Program-made: the position numbers and the translations under genes
Assembly (NCBI GenBank): GCA_902797505.1
Contig: CADBSW010000064.1
Location: forward strand, 1 to 39,970
Reading direction: 5' to 3'
From: an uncultured Prevotellaceae bacterium
Lineage (GTDB): Bacteria > Bacteroidota > Bacteroidia > Bacteroidales > Bacteroidaceae
Length of the DNA stretch: 39,970 nucleotides
Notes under the pieces: generated by a model
What the model was told of the DNA's origin: nothing
Seen by the model: the letters and a program-made list of their open reading frames with translations, nothing else
Database searches by the model: none
In this document: positions 32,000-39,970 of the stretch, one piece after another
Position numbering within the stretch: position 1 is the stretch's first letter
Layout: each line of letters starts with the position of its first letter

Positions 32000-33195
32000 A
32001 GAAGAGAGCAATATTGATATTAGACGACGGAAGCCGATTTGAGGGATGGTCATTCGGAGCCGAGCAGGACACGGCTGGTGAGGTGGTGTTCAACACCGCC
32101 ATGACGGGATACCCCGAGAGTCTGACCGACCCCAGTTATGCAGGCCAGATACTCGTGATGACCTACCCCCTGGTGGGTAACTATGGGGTGCCCTCAACCA
32201 CCTTGGCCGACAGCGGACTACCCCTTTTCATGGAGAGTCCATGTATTCATGTCAAGGCACTGGTGGTAGCCGACTATAGTGAAAGCTACTCGCATTGGAA
32301 TGCAAAGGAGAGTCTTGGCGAATGGCTTCGGCGCGAGAAGATTCCTGCCATCACAGGCATCGACACCCGACGGTTGACAAAACTGCTGAGGGAACATGGC
32401 GTGATGAACGGGAAAATTCTTATTGAGGGAGTCATGAAGAAAACAGAGAGCACAGAGGATTACGCCTCAACCAACTGGGTAGAGCGTGTCAGTTGTAAAG
32501 ACGTGATGATCTATCGCCCCGACGGAACATCAACCATAACAACAGCAGCCCCCTCTCTCTCCATCCAAGATTCTTCACTCTTCACTCTTAACTCTTCACT
32601 TTCTACCCAAGATTCTTCACTCTTAACTCTTCACTCTTCACTTAAAAAAGTGGTTCTTGTGGACTGCGGCGTGAAGGCAAACATCATCAGATGCCTCCTT
32701 CGTCGTGGGATAGTGGTGATCCGTGTGCCATGGGATTACGACTTCAACACCCTTCCGTTCGACGGACTCTTCCTGGCAAATGGTCCGGGTGACCCTGAGC
32801 GATGCCAGGTAACGGTGGATCATATACGCACTTTCTTATCCAACAGCCATGTCCGTCCGTGCATGGGCATCTGTCTGGGTAACCAACTGCTGGCACGCGC
32901 GGCAGGAGCGCAGACCTACAAACTGAAATACGGTCATCGTTCACACAACCAACCAGTACGACAGGTAGGCACCAACCGCTGTTTTATCACCTCGCAAAAC
33001 CACGGTTATGCTGTTGACGACACTACCCTGCCCGATGACTGGGAACCGCTGTTTCAGAACATGAACGACGGCTCTAATGAAGGGATTCGTCACAAACGGC
33101 ACCCTTGGTTCTCGGCACAGTTTCATCCAGAGGCATGCTCGGGCCCTGTTGATACCGAGTATTTGTTTGATGAATTCGTAAAGTTATTAGGATGA
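31996..33195 (+). CDS. carA: Carbamoyl-phosphate synthase small subunit, with repeat-encoded linker insert
   Basis: 399 residues against about 360-380 for the family. The N-terminal domain (to about residue 180) has [20 protein letters not shown] and [17 protein letters not shown]. The C-terminal glutaminase domain (from about 218) has nucleophile Cys293 in GICLGNQL and [11 protein letters not shown]. Between them, about residues 187-216 (32554-32643) are low complexity and rich in S, L and T, coded by a dispersed TTCACTCTT repeat. Both halves appear intact, and the insert lies where the two domains join, so function may be kept. The subunit hydrolyses glutamine and channels ammonia to CarB. 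The start overlaps pyrG and the stop overlaps carB, both as ATGA. Confidence 0.93.
   Translation: MKKRAILILDDGSRFEGWSFGAEQDTAGEVVFNTAMTGYPESLTDPSYAGQILVMTYPLVGNYGVPSTTLADSGLPLFMESPCIHVKALVVADYSESYSHWNAKESLGEWLRREKIPAITGIDTRRLTKLLREHGVMNGKILIEGVMKKTESTEDYASTNWVERVSCKDVMIYRPDGTSTITTAAPSLSIQDSSLFTLNSSLSTQDSSLLTLHSSLKKVVLVDCGVKANIIRCLLRRGIVVIRVPWDYDFNTLPFDGLFLANGPGDPERCQVTVDHIRTFLSNSHVRPCMGICLGNQLLARAAGAQTYKLKYGHRSHNQPVRQVGTNRCFITSQNHGYAVDDTTLPDDWEPLFQNMNDGSNEGIRHKRHPWFSAQFHPEACSGPVDTEYLFDEFVKLLG
32563..32646 (-). repeat. GAGTGAA repeat inside carA, copy 4
   Basis: CCAAGATTCTTCACTCTT occurs twice (from about 32564 and 32607), with ACTCTTAACTCTTCACT units between and after. The right end (CACTCTTCACTTAA) equals the end of the repeat at 26126-26162 with the following bases. 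The length keeps the carA reading frame and brings no stop codon. Confidence 0.85.
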
Positions 33196-34889
33196 TGGAT
33201 AAGAAAATACAGAAAGTGCTGATCTTGGGAAGCGGTGCTTTGAAGATCGGACAAGCTGGTGAGTTCGACTATTCCGGATCACAAGCGCTGAAGGCATTGA
33301 AAGAAGAAGGCATCAAGACCGTGCTCATCAATCCGAACATCGCCACGGTGCAGACGTCGGAAGGAATCGCCGACAAGGTATATTTCCAACCCGTTACCCC
33401 TACGTTCGTAGAGCGAGTCATCGAGAAAGAGCGCCCCGACGGCATCCTCCTTTCCTTTGGCGGACAGACGGCGCTCAACTGCGGTGTTGACCTCTATCAA
33501 CGCGGTATCCTCGAGAGGTATGGCGTACAGGTATTGGGAACACCCGTGCAAGCCATCATCAATACGGAGGATCGTGACCGGTTTGTGCAGCGCCTCGATG
33601 AGATCGGCGTGAAGACCATCAAGAGTCAGGCATGCAGCACGATCGAAGAGGTGAGAGAGGCGGCAGCCAGTCTGGGCTTCCCCGTCATCCTCAGGGCAGC
33701 CTATGCACTCGGTGGGTTAGGCAGCGGGTTCTGCGACAATGAGGAAGAACTGACGGCGCAAGCCGAAGAAGCGTTCTCCTTCTCTCCGCAGGTGCTGGTA
33801 GAGAAGAGTCTGCGCGGTTGGAAAGAGATAGAATATGAGGTGGTGCGCGACCGTTTTGACAACTGCATCACCGTATGCAACATGGAGAATCTCGATCCTT
33901 TGGGCATACACACGGGGGAATCTATCGTCGTAGCCCCCTCACAGACACTCACCAATGCGGAGTATCACAAACTGCGTGCCTTAGCCATCAAGATCATCCG
34001 CCATATCGGCATCGTGGGAGAATGTAACGTACAATATGCGCTCGACCCACAGTCGGAAGACTACCGTGTCATCGAGGTGAACGCCCGTCTCTCACGTTCG
34101 TCGGCCCTGGCAAGTAAGGCCACGGGCTATCCCCTTGCCTTTGTGGCGGCGAAACTGGGTCTCGGCTATGGGCTCTTCGACCTCAAGAACTCCGTGACGA
34201 AGACCACCAGTGCCTTCTTCGAGCCGGCTCTCGACTATGTCGTGGTGAAGATTCCGCGCTGGGATCTGACAAAATTCCATGGCGTGAGCAGAGCACTCGG
34301 ATCATCGATGAAATCCGTGGGCGAGGTCATGGCTATCGGACGGACCTTCGAGGAGGCCCTGCAAAAAGGACTGCGAATGATAGGACAGGGCATGCATGGT
34401 TTTGTGGAGAACCACGAGATAAAGATAACGAACATCGAGCAGGCACTCCACGAGCCTACCGACATGCGTATCTTCGTCGTGTCCAAGGCCCTGAAGATCG
34501 GTTATACGGTAGAGCAGATTCATCAACTGACCATGATCGACCGCTGGTTCTTAGAGAAGTTGCAACATATCATCCATATCGACCAACGACTGAAAGAGTT
34601 CCGCTACCTGTCAGAGATAGCTGCGTTCATGGAGCCATTAGAACTGATAGAGTACCTCGAAGCCCCGGAGTTTTTCTTTCTGCTGCGCGAGGCAAAGATC
34701 TACGGATTCTCTGATTTCCAGATAGCCCGCGCCATCGGACTCGAGGACTATATGAAGATGGAGCAGGCAGGACTCACCATCCGTCAATGGCGAAAGGAAC
34801 TGGGCATCATCCCCACCGTCAATCAGATAGATACCCTTGCCGCGGAATATCCCGCACAAACCAATTACCTGTATCTGTCGTATCTGTAA
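33192..34889 (+). CDS. carB: Carbamoyl-phosphate synthase large subunit, N-terminal half only
   Basis: 565 residues against about 1,070 for full CarB. It begins with [20 protein letters not shown] and has the ATP-grasp block [20 protein letters not shown] (about residues 168-187), [20 protein letters not shown] (about residues 295-314) and [17 protein letters not shown]. The oligomerisation domain follows (to about 555), ending [16 protein letters not shown] and stop. In full-length proteins this sequence continues, after a few residues, into the second ATP-grasp half with a new LGSGAYRIG-like motif. That second half and the allosteric domain are absent from 34890 to the next gene (160 nt), in any frame I examined. 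The first half appears intact and gives no sign of decay. Confidence 0.9.
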   Translation: MMDKKIQKVLILGSGALKIGQAGEFDYSGSQALKALKEEGIKTVLINPNIATVQTSEGIADKVYFQPVTPTFVERVIEKERPDGILLSFGGQTALNCGVDLYQRGILERYGVQVLGTPVQAIINTEDRDRFVQRLDEIGVKTIKSQACSTIEEVREAAASLGFPVILRAAYALGGLGSGFCDNEEELTAQAEEAFSFSPQVLVEKSLRGWKEIEYEVVRDRFDNCITVCNMENLDPLGIHTGESIVVAPSQTLTNAEYHKLRALAIKIIRHIGIVGECNVQYALDPQSEDYRVIEVNARLSRSSALASKATGYPLAFVAAKLGLGYGLFDLKNSVTKTTSAFFEPALDYVVVKIPRWDLTKFHGVSRALGSSMKSVGEVMAIGRTFEEALQKGLRMIGQGMHGFVENHEIKITNIEQALHEPTDMRIFVVSKALKIGYTVEQIHQLTMIDRWFLEKLQHIIHIDQRLKEFRYLSEIAAFMEPLELIEYLEAPEFFFLLREAKIYGFSDFQIARAIGLEDYMKMEQAGLTIRQWRKELGIIPTVNQIDTLAAEYPAQTNYLYLSYL

Positions 34890-34960
34890 TCAGTGGAGGA
34901 AAAAGGTAGTGAATCCCATTCAACGACCACACAAATAGAAATGCCATAAATACCGAAGAA

Positions 34961-35047
34961 GAGAGTCCGGAGTATCTGGACTCTCAGTTTTAGTACTTAA
35001 AACTCCCAGTATTATGTATCAGGACTCCCAGTTTTAGTACATAAGAC
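34961..35047. repeat. AGTCC palindrome cluster, copy 2, after carB
   Basis: GAGAGTCC (34961-34968) pairs with GGACTCTC (34978-34985), followed by AGTTTTAGTACTTAAAACT (34986-35004), an AT-rich palindrome. A second ACTCCCAGTTTTAGTACATA unit ends at about 35044. GGACTCTCA and GGACTCCCAGT are shared (the latter inverted) with 13707-13773. The hairpin plus T-run could terminate carB, and the GH3 gene reads towards it. Confidence 0.75.
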
Positions 35048-37411
35048 TCATCGGCTAATGGTATAATCGCCCTTCAAACGGATATCATTGGAGGCGGCGC
35101 CTACCATTACCTCGAAGGTGCCGGGGTATACAATGCGCTGCAGGGAGGCATCAACGATCTCCATATCCTCGGCAGCGAGAGTCCACGTGATTTGCCTTGA
35201 CTCCCCTTTCCGCAAATGTACGCGCTCGAATTTCTTCAGTTGGATAAGGGGTTCTACCACCGGTGTTACTCGCTCATGCAGATAGAGTTGTGCCACCTCA
35301 TCACCGTCATAATTACCCGTATTCTTTATTGTAAAGGAGACATCATATTGGCAGTCACCTTTTTTAGTGATCTGCAGATTGCTATACTCAAATGATGTAT
35401 AGCTCCGTCCGTAGCCAAAAGCATAGAGGGGTTGGTCGCTCATCTCCACATAAGGGTGGTTCACAGGGGCTTTCTTGTTGTAATAGACGGGGAGCTGTCC
35501 TACCGAACGGGGCACGCTCACGGGCAGACGACCGGCGGGGTTATAATCCCCATAGAGCACATCGGCAATGGCCTGACCACCTTCCATACCCGGATAATAA
35601 GCCGTGAGCAAGGCATCGGCCTGCTCGGATGCCCATACCTTATCGAGCGGGCGCCCCTCGATATACACCACCACGAGTGGTTTGCCCGTGGCCTTCAGTG
35701 CCTGGAGCAGTTCTTCCTGACGACCGAGCAGGGTCAGCGTGGCCCTGTCGAATCCCTCGCCGCACTCCATATCACTGAGCGCACCACTACCTTCTGTCTC
35801 GGCGGCACCCGTCTCTTTATAACTGGTCTTAAAGTCACGGGCACTGGATCCGCCCACCACGGCAACGATCACATCCGATCTCTTTGCCGCATCCACGGCT
35901 TCCCGGATGTTGCTGTTCGTGGTATCTCTTATCGCACAACCCTTGACATACGTGATCTGTGAAGGATCCACCTTGGTCTTCAGTCCATCATACACCGTCT
36001 TGATCACGTCTTCCGACTGTGGCGCGGTATAGTCGCCCAACATATTATAGATATTATCCGCATTAGGACCTACGAGCGCCACCTTCATATTTTTCCGCAA
36101 GGGCAACAGCTGATGTTTGTTTTCCAACAACGTAATCGACTCCTGGGCAGCCCGCAAGGCCACGCCCACATGTTCCGCAGTGCGCACATTCTCCTTGGCT
36201 TTCTTCACATCCACATAAGGATTTTCAAAAAGTCCCATCTCAAACTTCAGTCGCAGCACACGGGCAACAGCCTGATCAACAAACTGCTCACTCACTTTTC
36301 CTTTGGCTATCGCATCACACAGATAACGATAGGCACTGCCATCGAGATCCACGTCAATACCGGCACTCAATGCCGTTACGGCAGCATCCTCATCGGTAGG
36401 AACGATATGGTGCGTACCGCAAAGTCCGTTGATACTCAGCAGGTCGGACACCGTGAAACCCCGGAACTTCCATTCACCATGCAGAAGGTCCTTAAACAGA
36501 TAGCTATTGGCTGTGCAGGGCACGCCATCGATGGAATTATAGGAACTCATGATCGATAATGCACCCGCCTCAACTGCCTTTCTAAAAGGAGGCAGGAACT
36601 GCTCTCGCAACTCACGAGGACCTATCTGGGCGAAGTTTCCATTCTGTCCGCCCTCTGGTATGGCATACGCCAAGAAATGCTTCAAGGTAGGAACGGTGGC
36701 GAAAGGCTCTGACAATCGTCCGCCCCCCAGTCCTTTTACCTCGGCGGCACCTAAGGCACCAGCCAGCACAGGATCTTCACCGAAGGTCTCCTCCACACGC
36801 GACCAACGGGGATCACGCGAGAGGTCGAGCACCGGTCCATAACTGATATGTCCTCCCTGCAAACGTACCTCCTTGCCGATCACCTTACCGATCTCCTCCA
36901 TCAAAGAGGTATTCCAGGTGGCAGCCAGACCATAACCGGTGGGGAAGACCGTCGTTCCGATGGCCATATGACCATGCGGTGCTTCCTCTGCCAAGAACAT
37001 CGGGATGCCTAATCGGGTTTTCTCCAGCACATATTTCTGCAGGGCATTACCGGCCTTGGCTGCCAATTCCGGATTCAGTCCGTTATCCAAAGTCTTCTTC
37101 GTCCAGGGATCTGCCCGGTAGGTACCCCACAGCATGCCGATATGCTGGTCTCTCACCAACTGTTTGAAATGCTCAGAGGGAACCACGTCCTTGCCCTTTT
37201 TCATATCCTTGATCTCGTAGGTCTCCCATCCGAAAGGACTCATCAACTGCCCCACTTTCTCCTGCAGGGTCATTCGTGAGAGCAGATCCTGCACACGCTC
37301 TTCAATAGAGAGTTTTGCATTTTGGTAAGGATAAACGGGTTTCTTGGCAACACTATGAGATACAAAAAAAACACTTATGAACAGTGTGATAATATATCTG
37401 TAATCTTTCAT
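35048..37411 (-). CDS. Family 3 glycoside hydrolase (beta-glucosidase/xylosidase-like)
   Basis: 787 residues. A signal peptide is at 1-22 (YIITLFISVFFVSHSVAKK). The first GH3 domain (about 35-370) contains the substrate-binding PTLKHFLAYA (about residues 241-250), and the likely nucleophile is Asp323 in GFTVSDLLSINGL. The second alpha/beta sandwich domain (about 410-640) and a C-terminal fibronectin-III-like domain (about 700-780) follow. Residues WSRVEETFGEDPVLAG and YVKGCAIRD are usual for BglX-type enzymes. It releases beta-linked glucose or xylose from oligosaccharides, probably in the periplasm. It is divergent from the GH92 gene with overlapping promoters. No transporter or SusC/SusD pair is next to it. 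Confidence 0.93.
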   Translation of the reverse strand: MKDYRYIITLFISVFFVSHSVAKKPVYPYQNAKLSIEERVQDLLSRMTLQEKVGQLMSPFGWETYEIKDMKKGKDVVPSEHFKQLVRDQHIGMLWGTYRADPWTKKTLDNGLNPELAAKAGNALQKYVLEKTRLGIPMFLAEEAPHGHMAIGTTVFPTGYGLAATWNTSLMEEIGKVIGKEVRLQGGHISYGPVLDLSRDPRWSRVEETFGEDPVLAGALGAAEVKGLGGGRLSEPFATVPTLKHFLAYAIPEGGQNGNFAQIGPRELREQFLPPFRKAVEAGALSIMSSYNSIDGVPCTANSYLFKDLLHGEWKFRGFTVSDLLSINGLCGTHHIVPTDEDAAVTALSAGIDVDLDGSAYRYLCDAIAKGKVSEQFVDQAVARVLRLKFEMGLFENPYVDVKKAKENVRTAEHVGVALRAAQESITLLENKHQLLPLRKNMKVALVGPNADNIYNMLGDYTAPQSEDVIKTVYDGLKTKVDPSQITYVKGCAIRDTTNSNIREAVDAAKRSDVIVAVVGGSSARDFKTSYKETGAAETEGSGALSDMECGEGFDRATLTLLGRQEELLQALKATGKPLVVVYIEGRPLDKVWASEQADALLTAYYPGMEGGQAIADVLYGDYNPAGRLPVSVPRSVGQLPVYYNKKAPVNHPYVEMSDQPLYAFGYGRSYTSFEYSNLQITKKGDCQYDVSFTIKNTGNYDGDEVAQLYLHERVTPVVEPLIQLKKFERVHLRKGESRQITWTLAAEDMEIVDASLQRIVYPGTFEVMVGAASNDIRLKGDYTISR

Positions 37412-37446
37412 CTTCTATGATTAAAAAGGGTGTTTGAATGATTGTA

Positions 37447-37495
37447 CAAAAGTAGCGCATTTTCTTGGATTAACCAACTTTTTTTATTACTTTTG
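37447..37495. promoter_or_regulatory. Divergent promoters of the GH3 and GH92 genes
   Basis: Rightward: TACTTTTG (37488-37495) with TCTTGG about 20 nt upstream. Leftward: TACTTTTG (complement of 37447-37454) with an imperfect -33 (AAGTTGG) 20 nt upstream. The two -33 regions lie within the same 30 bp, so the genes could share one regulator. Confidence 0.6.
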
Positions 37496-37518
37496 GCTTC
37501 AATTAAAAATAATCATCC

Positions 37519-39789
37519 ATGAGTACATACAAAACCATCTTCAAACAGTGTCTGGTTACCCTCTTTTGTCTTGTAACACTACCTTCCAACGCCCAGGAAC
37601 CGGTGGATTACGTAGATCCTTTCATTGGCACGACCAACTTCAGCGTCTGCAATCCCGGGGCCGTCTGTCCGCGCGGCTTGATGTCGGTAGTGCCCTTCAA
37701 TGTGATGGGCTCCGACCTGAACGTCTACGATAAAGATGCCCGTTGGTGGTCAGCACCTTATGAATATAACAACAAATACTTCACAGGTTTTGCCCATGTC
37801 ACCCTGAGTGGTGTGGGATGCCCCGATCTGGGAACTCTTCTGGTGATGCCCACCACCGGCAAACTGGATGTCGACTATCACCATTATGGTTCGGAATACA
37901 GTCAGGAGAAAGCCACGCCAGGCTACTTCAGCAACTGGTTGAACAAGTATAATATCCGTTGTGAGGTGAGCAGTACGCTGCGCTCCTCTATCGAGCGCTA
38001 TACCTTTCCTAAGGGAGAAGGACATGTGTTGGTGAATCTGGGCAACGGACTGACCAATGAGACGGGGGCCTCCATCCGTAAGGTAAGTGACACCGAGATA
38101 GAAGGAATGCGACTGTTAGGCACCTTCTGCTACAATCCACAGGCGGTCTTCCCCATGTATTTCGTAGTGCGTGTGTCTAAGAAACCCGCATCATCCGGAT
38201 TCTGGAAACTACAACCGCCATTCAAAGGAGTGAAGGGCGAATGGGATCCCGACAACGGCAAATACAAGCTCTATACCCGTTATGGCAAGGAGATTGCCGG
38301 CAACGACATCGGTTATTTCTTCAATTACGAATGTGCTGAGGGAGAACAGATAGAGGTGCAGGTAGGTGTCTCCTTCGTCTCTGTCGCCAATGCCCGTGAG
38401 AATCTGGATGCCGAACAACAAGGTTTCCGTTTCGACAAGGTATGTAAGGATGCCCGTCAGCAATGGAATGACTGTCTCTCTACCGTTACCGTCGAGGGTG
38501 GCAGCGAGGCGCAGCGCCGTGTCTTCTATACAGCGCTCTACCATACGATGATGCACCCGAATATCGTCAACGACGTGAACGGACAGCATCCGATGATGGA
38601 AAGAGAGGAAACAGGACATACCAGCACCAGCCGTTACACCGTCTTCTCCCTGTGGGACACCTACCGCAACCTGCATCAACTGGTCACCTTGTTGAATCCC
38701 CAACAACAGTTGTATATGGTCCGCTCGATGATCGACATGTACAAAGAGTGGGGATGGATGCCCAAATGGGAGTTGTATGGCAGGGAGACCTTCACCATGG
38801 AGGGCGACCCGGCCATCCCTGTGATCACAGATACCTGGTTGAAGGGCATACGCGACTTTGACATCCAGACGGCCTACGAGGCCTTCCGCAAGTCGGCCAA
38901 CCTACCCGACGCAGAGAATAAGTTGCGCCCCGACAACACCCCCTATATAGAAAAAGGTTATGTGCCATTAGGGCATTATGCCGCCGATCTGTCGGGTGAC
39001 AACTCCGTATCGCATGCCCTGGAATACTATATCGCCGACTATGCCCTGTCGCTCTTAGCCAAAGATCTCGGACACAAGGAGGATGCGAAGACCTATCTCA
39101 CCCGCTCCCTGCAATACAAGCATTACTATTCCAAGGAGAGTGGCACGCTGCGCCCCATCAACAAAGACGGTTCATTCTATTCACCCTTCGACCCGAAGGC
39201 CGGAGAGAATTTCTCCAACGCACCCGGTTTCCACGAGGGATCTGCCTGGAACTACACCTTCTATATTCCACACGATGTGATGGGACTGGCTAAGCTGATG
39301 GGTGGAAAGAAAGCCTTTGTCAGCAAACTGCAGTCGGTCTTCGACAATGGGTATTACGACCCGGCCAATGAGCCCGACATCGCCTACCCTTATCTCTTCA
39401 GCTATTTCAAGGGTGAGGAATGGCGCACCCAGCAGATCGTAGCCGACCTCCTGAAGAAATACTATAAGGATACGCCCGATGGCATCCCTGGCAATGATGA
39501 TACCGGAACAATGTCGGCATGGGCCATCTTCTCGATGATGGGCATCTACCCCGACTGTCCGGGCTCTCCTTATTACACCATCACCACCCCGGTATTCGAC
39601 AAGGTGACCATCCATACGGATAAGAAATTCTATCCTCATGATATCGTGATCGAGAAGCGTAAGACACATGCCGGCGATCAATATATCAAGAGGATAGAAT
39701 TAGGTAGTAAGGCATTCAACAGTTATCGCATCAGTCATGAGCAGTTAGTGAAGGGCGGACGGCTGACGATCTATACGAATTCCCGTTAA
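37519..39789 (+). CDS. Family 92 glycoside hydrolase (exo-alpha-mannosidase)
   Basis: 756 residues. The signal peptide occupies residues 1-25 (TLFCLVTLPSNAQ). The mature start VDYVDPFIGTTNFSVCNPGA is the hallmark of GH92. The C-terminal catalytic (alpha/alpha)6 domain has the conserved FHEGSAWNYTFYIPHD (about residues 571-586) and GNDDTGTMSAWAIFSMMGIY (about residues 658-677). These enzymes need calcium and remove alpha-mannose from N-glycans or yeast mannan; the linkage specificity cannot be told from the sequence alone. It pairs with the divergent GH3 gene. The gene is complete, with 181 nt of sequence after it. Confidence 0.94.
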   Translation: MSTYKTIFKQCLVTLFCLVTLPSNAQEPVDYVDPFIGTTNFSVCNPGAVCPRGLMSVVPFNVMGSDLNVYDKDARWWSAPYEYNNKYFTGFAHVTLSGVGCPDLGTLLVMPTTGKLDVDYHHYGSEYSQEKATPGYFSNWLNKYNIRCEVSSTLRSSIERYTFPKGEGHVLVNLGNGLTNETGASIRKVSDTEIEGMRLLGTFCYNPQAVFPMYFVVRVSKKPASSGFWKLQPPFKGVKGEWDPDNGKYKLYTRYGKEIAGNDIGYFFNYECAEGEQIEVQVGVSFVSVANARENLDAEQQGFRFDKVCKDARQQWNDCLSTVTVEGGSEAQRRVFYTALYHTMMHPNIVNDVNGQHPMMEREETGHTSTSRYTVFSLWDTYRNLHQLVTLLNPQQQLYMVRSMIDMYKEWGWMPKWELYGRETFTMEGDPAIPVITDTWLKGIRDFDIQTAYEAFRKSANLPDAENKLRPDNTPYIEKGYVPLGHYAADLSGDNSVSHALEYYIADYALSLLAKDLGHKEDAKTYLTRSLQYKHYYSKESGTLRPINKDGSFYSPFDPKAGENFSNAPGFHEGSAWNYTFYIPHDVMGLAKLMGGKKAFVSKLQSVFDNGYYDPANEPDIAYPYLFSYFKGEEWRTQQIVADLLKKYYKDTPDGIPGNDDTGTMSAWAIFSMMGIYPDCPGSPYYTITTPVFDKVTIHTDKKFYPHDIVIEKRKTHAGDQYIKRIELGSKAFNSYRISHEQLVKGGRLTIYTNSR

Positions 39790-39867
39790 CAGTATTATGT
39801 TATTATTAAGATGCTGATTCTACATGAAGTGTACTGAATAAGTTGACAGTTAAGTTGCTTTTCCTAT

Positions 39868-39970
39868 TTACTGTATCTTTTCGCCCATAACCTCCATGGC
39901 TGTCACATCTTTGTTTTTTGCGGCCTGCTCCATCCAATACTTTTCTTTTGTTGAATCCGTTTTGGTTCCG
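39868..39970 (-). CDS. C-terminal fragment of a probable Sel1-repeat protein
   Basis: Reading the minus strand from the window edge gives 33 codons and a TAA stop. The sequence contains STKEKYWMEQAAKNKDVTAM and EVMGEKIQ. The YWMEQAAKNKDVTAMEVMG pattern resembles one Sel1-like repeat (aromatic, W, E, A-A, then A-M-x-x-L/M-G). The rest of the gene is outside the window. The call is weak because of its length; the open frame and Sel1-like spacing are the only support. Confidence 0.5.
   Translation of the reverse strand, partial: GTKTDSTKEKYWMEQAAKNKDVTAMEVMGEKIQ

Noticed and set aside
34884..34960. Frameshift or single stop codon as the reason for short CarB
   Set aside because: Forward frames after the stop do not resemble the second CarB half, and only 160 nt separate it from the next gene, so this is not a point mutation.
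35048..39789. A polysaccharide utilisation locus
   Set aside because: Only two hydrolases are present, with no SusC/SusD pair, transporter or hybrid two-component regulator in the window.
1..39970. tRNA, rRNA or riboswitch genes in intergenic regions
   Set aside because: No cloverleaf with conserved TTCGA-type loops or known riboswitch core was recognised by eye in the gaps; a covariance-model search would be needed to exclude them fully.

Overview
The window looks like a chromosome segment of a Bacteroidetes member, most likely Prevotellaceae (Prevotella/Segatella). The evidence is Bacteroidetes-type promoters (TTTG, about 20 nt, TAnnTTTG) before many genes, few Shine-Dalgarno sites, a NigD-like lipoprotein, GH28/GH3/GH92 glycan hydrolases, and an arginine pathway with the N-succinylornithine carbamoyltransferase known from Bacteroides. 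No rRNA, tRNA, CRISPR array, transposase or phage gene was seen. The genus is inferred from memory of protein families, not from a search.

Layout. 1-1440: intergenic repeats, a small secreted ORF and a BI-1/YccA membrane protein. 1588-6513 (+): arginine biosynthesis, argR - GNAT acyltransferase - argG - argC - argD. 6514-6975: a repeat-packed convergent gap. 6976-12084 (-): a four-gene arginine degradation operon (transcribed as ornithine aminotransferase, CtlX-type citrulline hydrolase, P5C dehydrogenase, arginine deiminase). Together these give arginine -> citrulline -> ornithine -> glutamate semialdehyde -> glutamate without carbamoyl phosphate. 12292-13662 (+): a secreted GH28 protein. 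13997-20143 (+): XRE-cupin regulator, AMP-forming acyl-CoA ligase, proC, proB, proA and argF', with four-base ATGA overlaps from the ligase through proB. 20283-24916 (-): PASTA protein, RluD, Ddl, acyltransferase and NigD-like lipoprotein. 25135-26056: divergent rpmH and efp. 26171-30235 (+): glycosyltransferase, four-helix-bundle (S23/Avd-like) gene, radC, rhodanese-metallohydrolase fusion and an AlkZ-related protein. 30398-34889 (+): pyrG-carA-carB with ATGA overlaps. 35048-39789: divergent GH3 and GH92. 39868-39970 (-): the C-terminus of a probable Sel1-repeat protein.

The most unusual points are these. (1) carB is half length (565 aa), stopping at the boundary after the first synthetase half; the second half is absent here. 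(2) A dispersed simple repeat lies in frame inside carA, in the linker between its two domains, and the same family occurs in three other places. (3) The four-helix-bundle gene is bracketed by near-matching AT-rich inverted repeats and is more AT-rich than its neighbours. (4) The argD/arcA gap holds several palindromic families arranged inside one another. (5) Biosynthesis and degradation of arginine face each other end to end.

The genes work around one metabolic hub: glutamate to proline (ProB, ProA, ProC), glutamate to arginine through acylated intermediates (ArgC, ArgD, ArgF', ArgG; argB and the deacylase are not in this window), carbamoyl phosphate supply (CarAB) next to CTP synthase, and return of arginine to glutamate.
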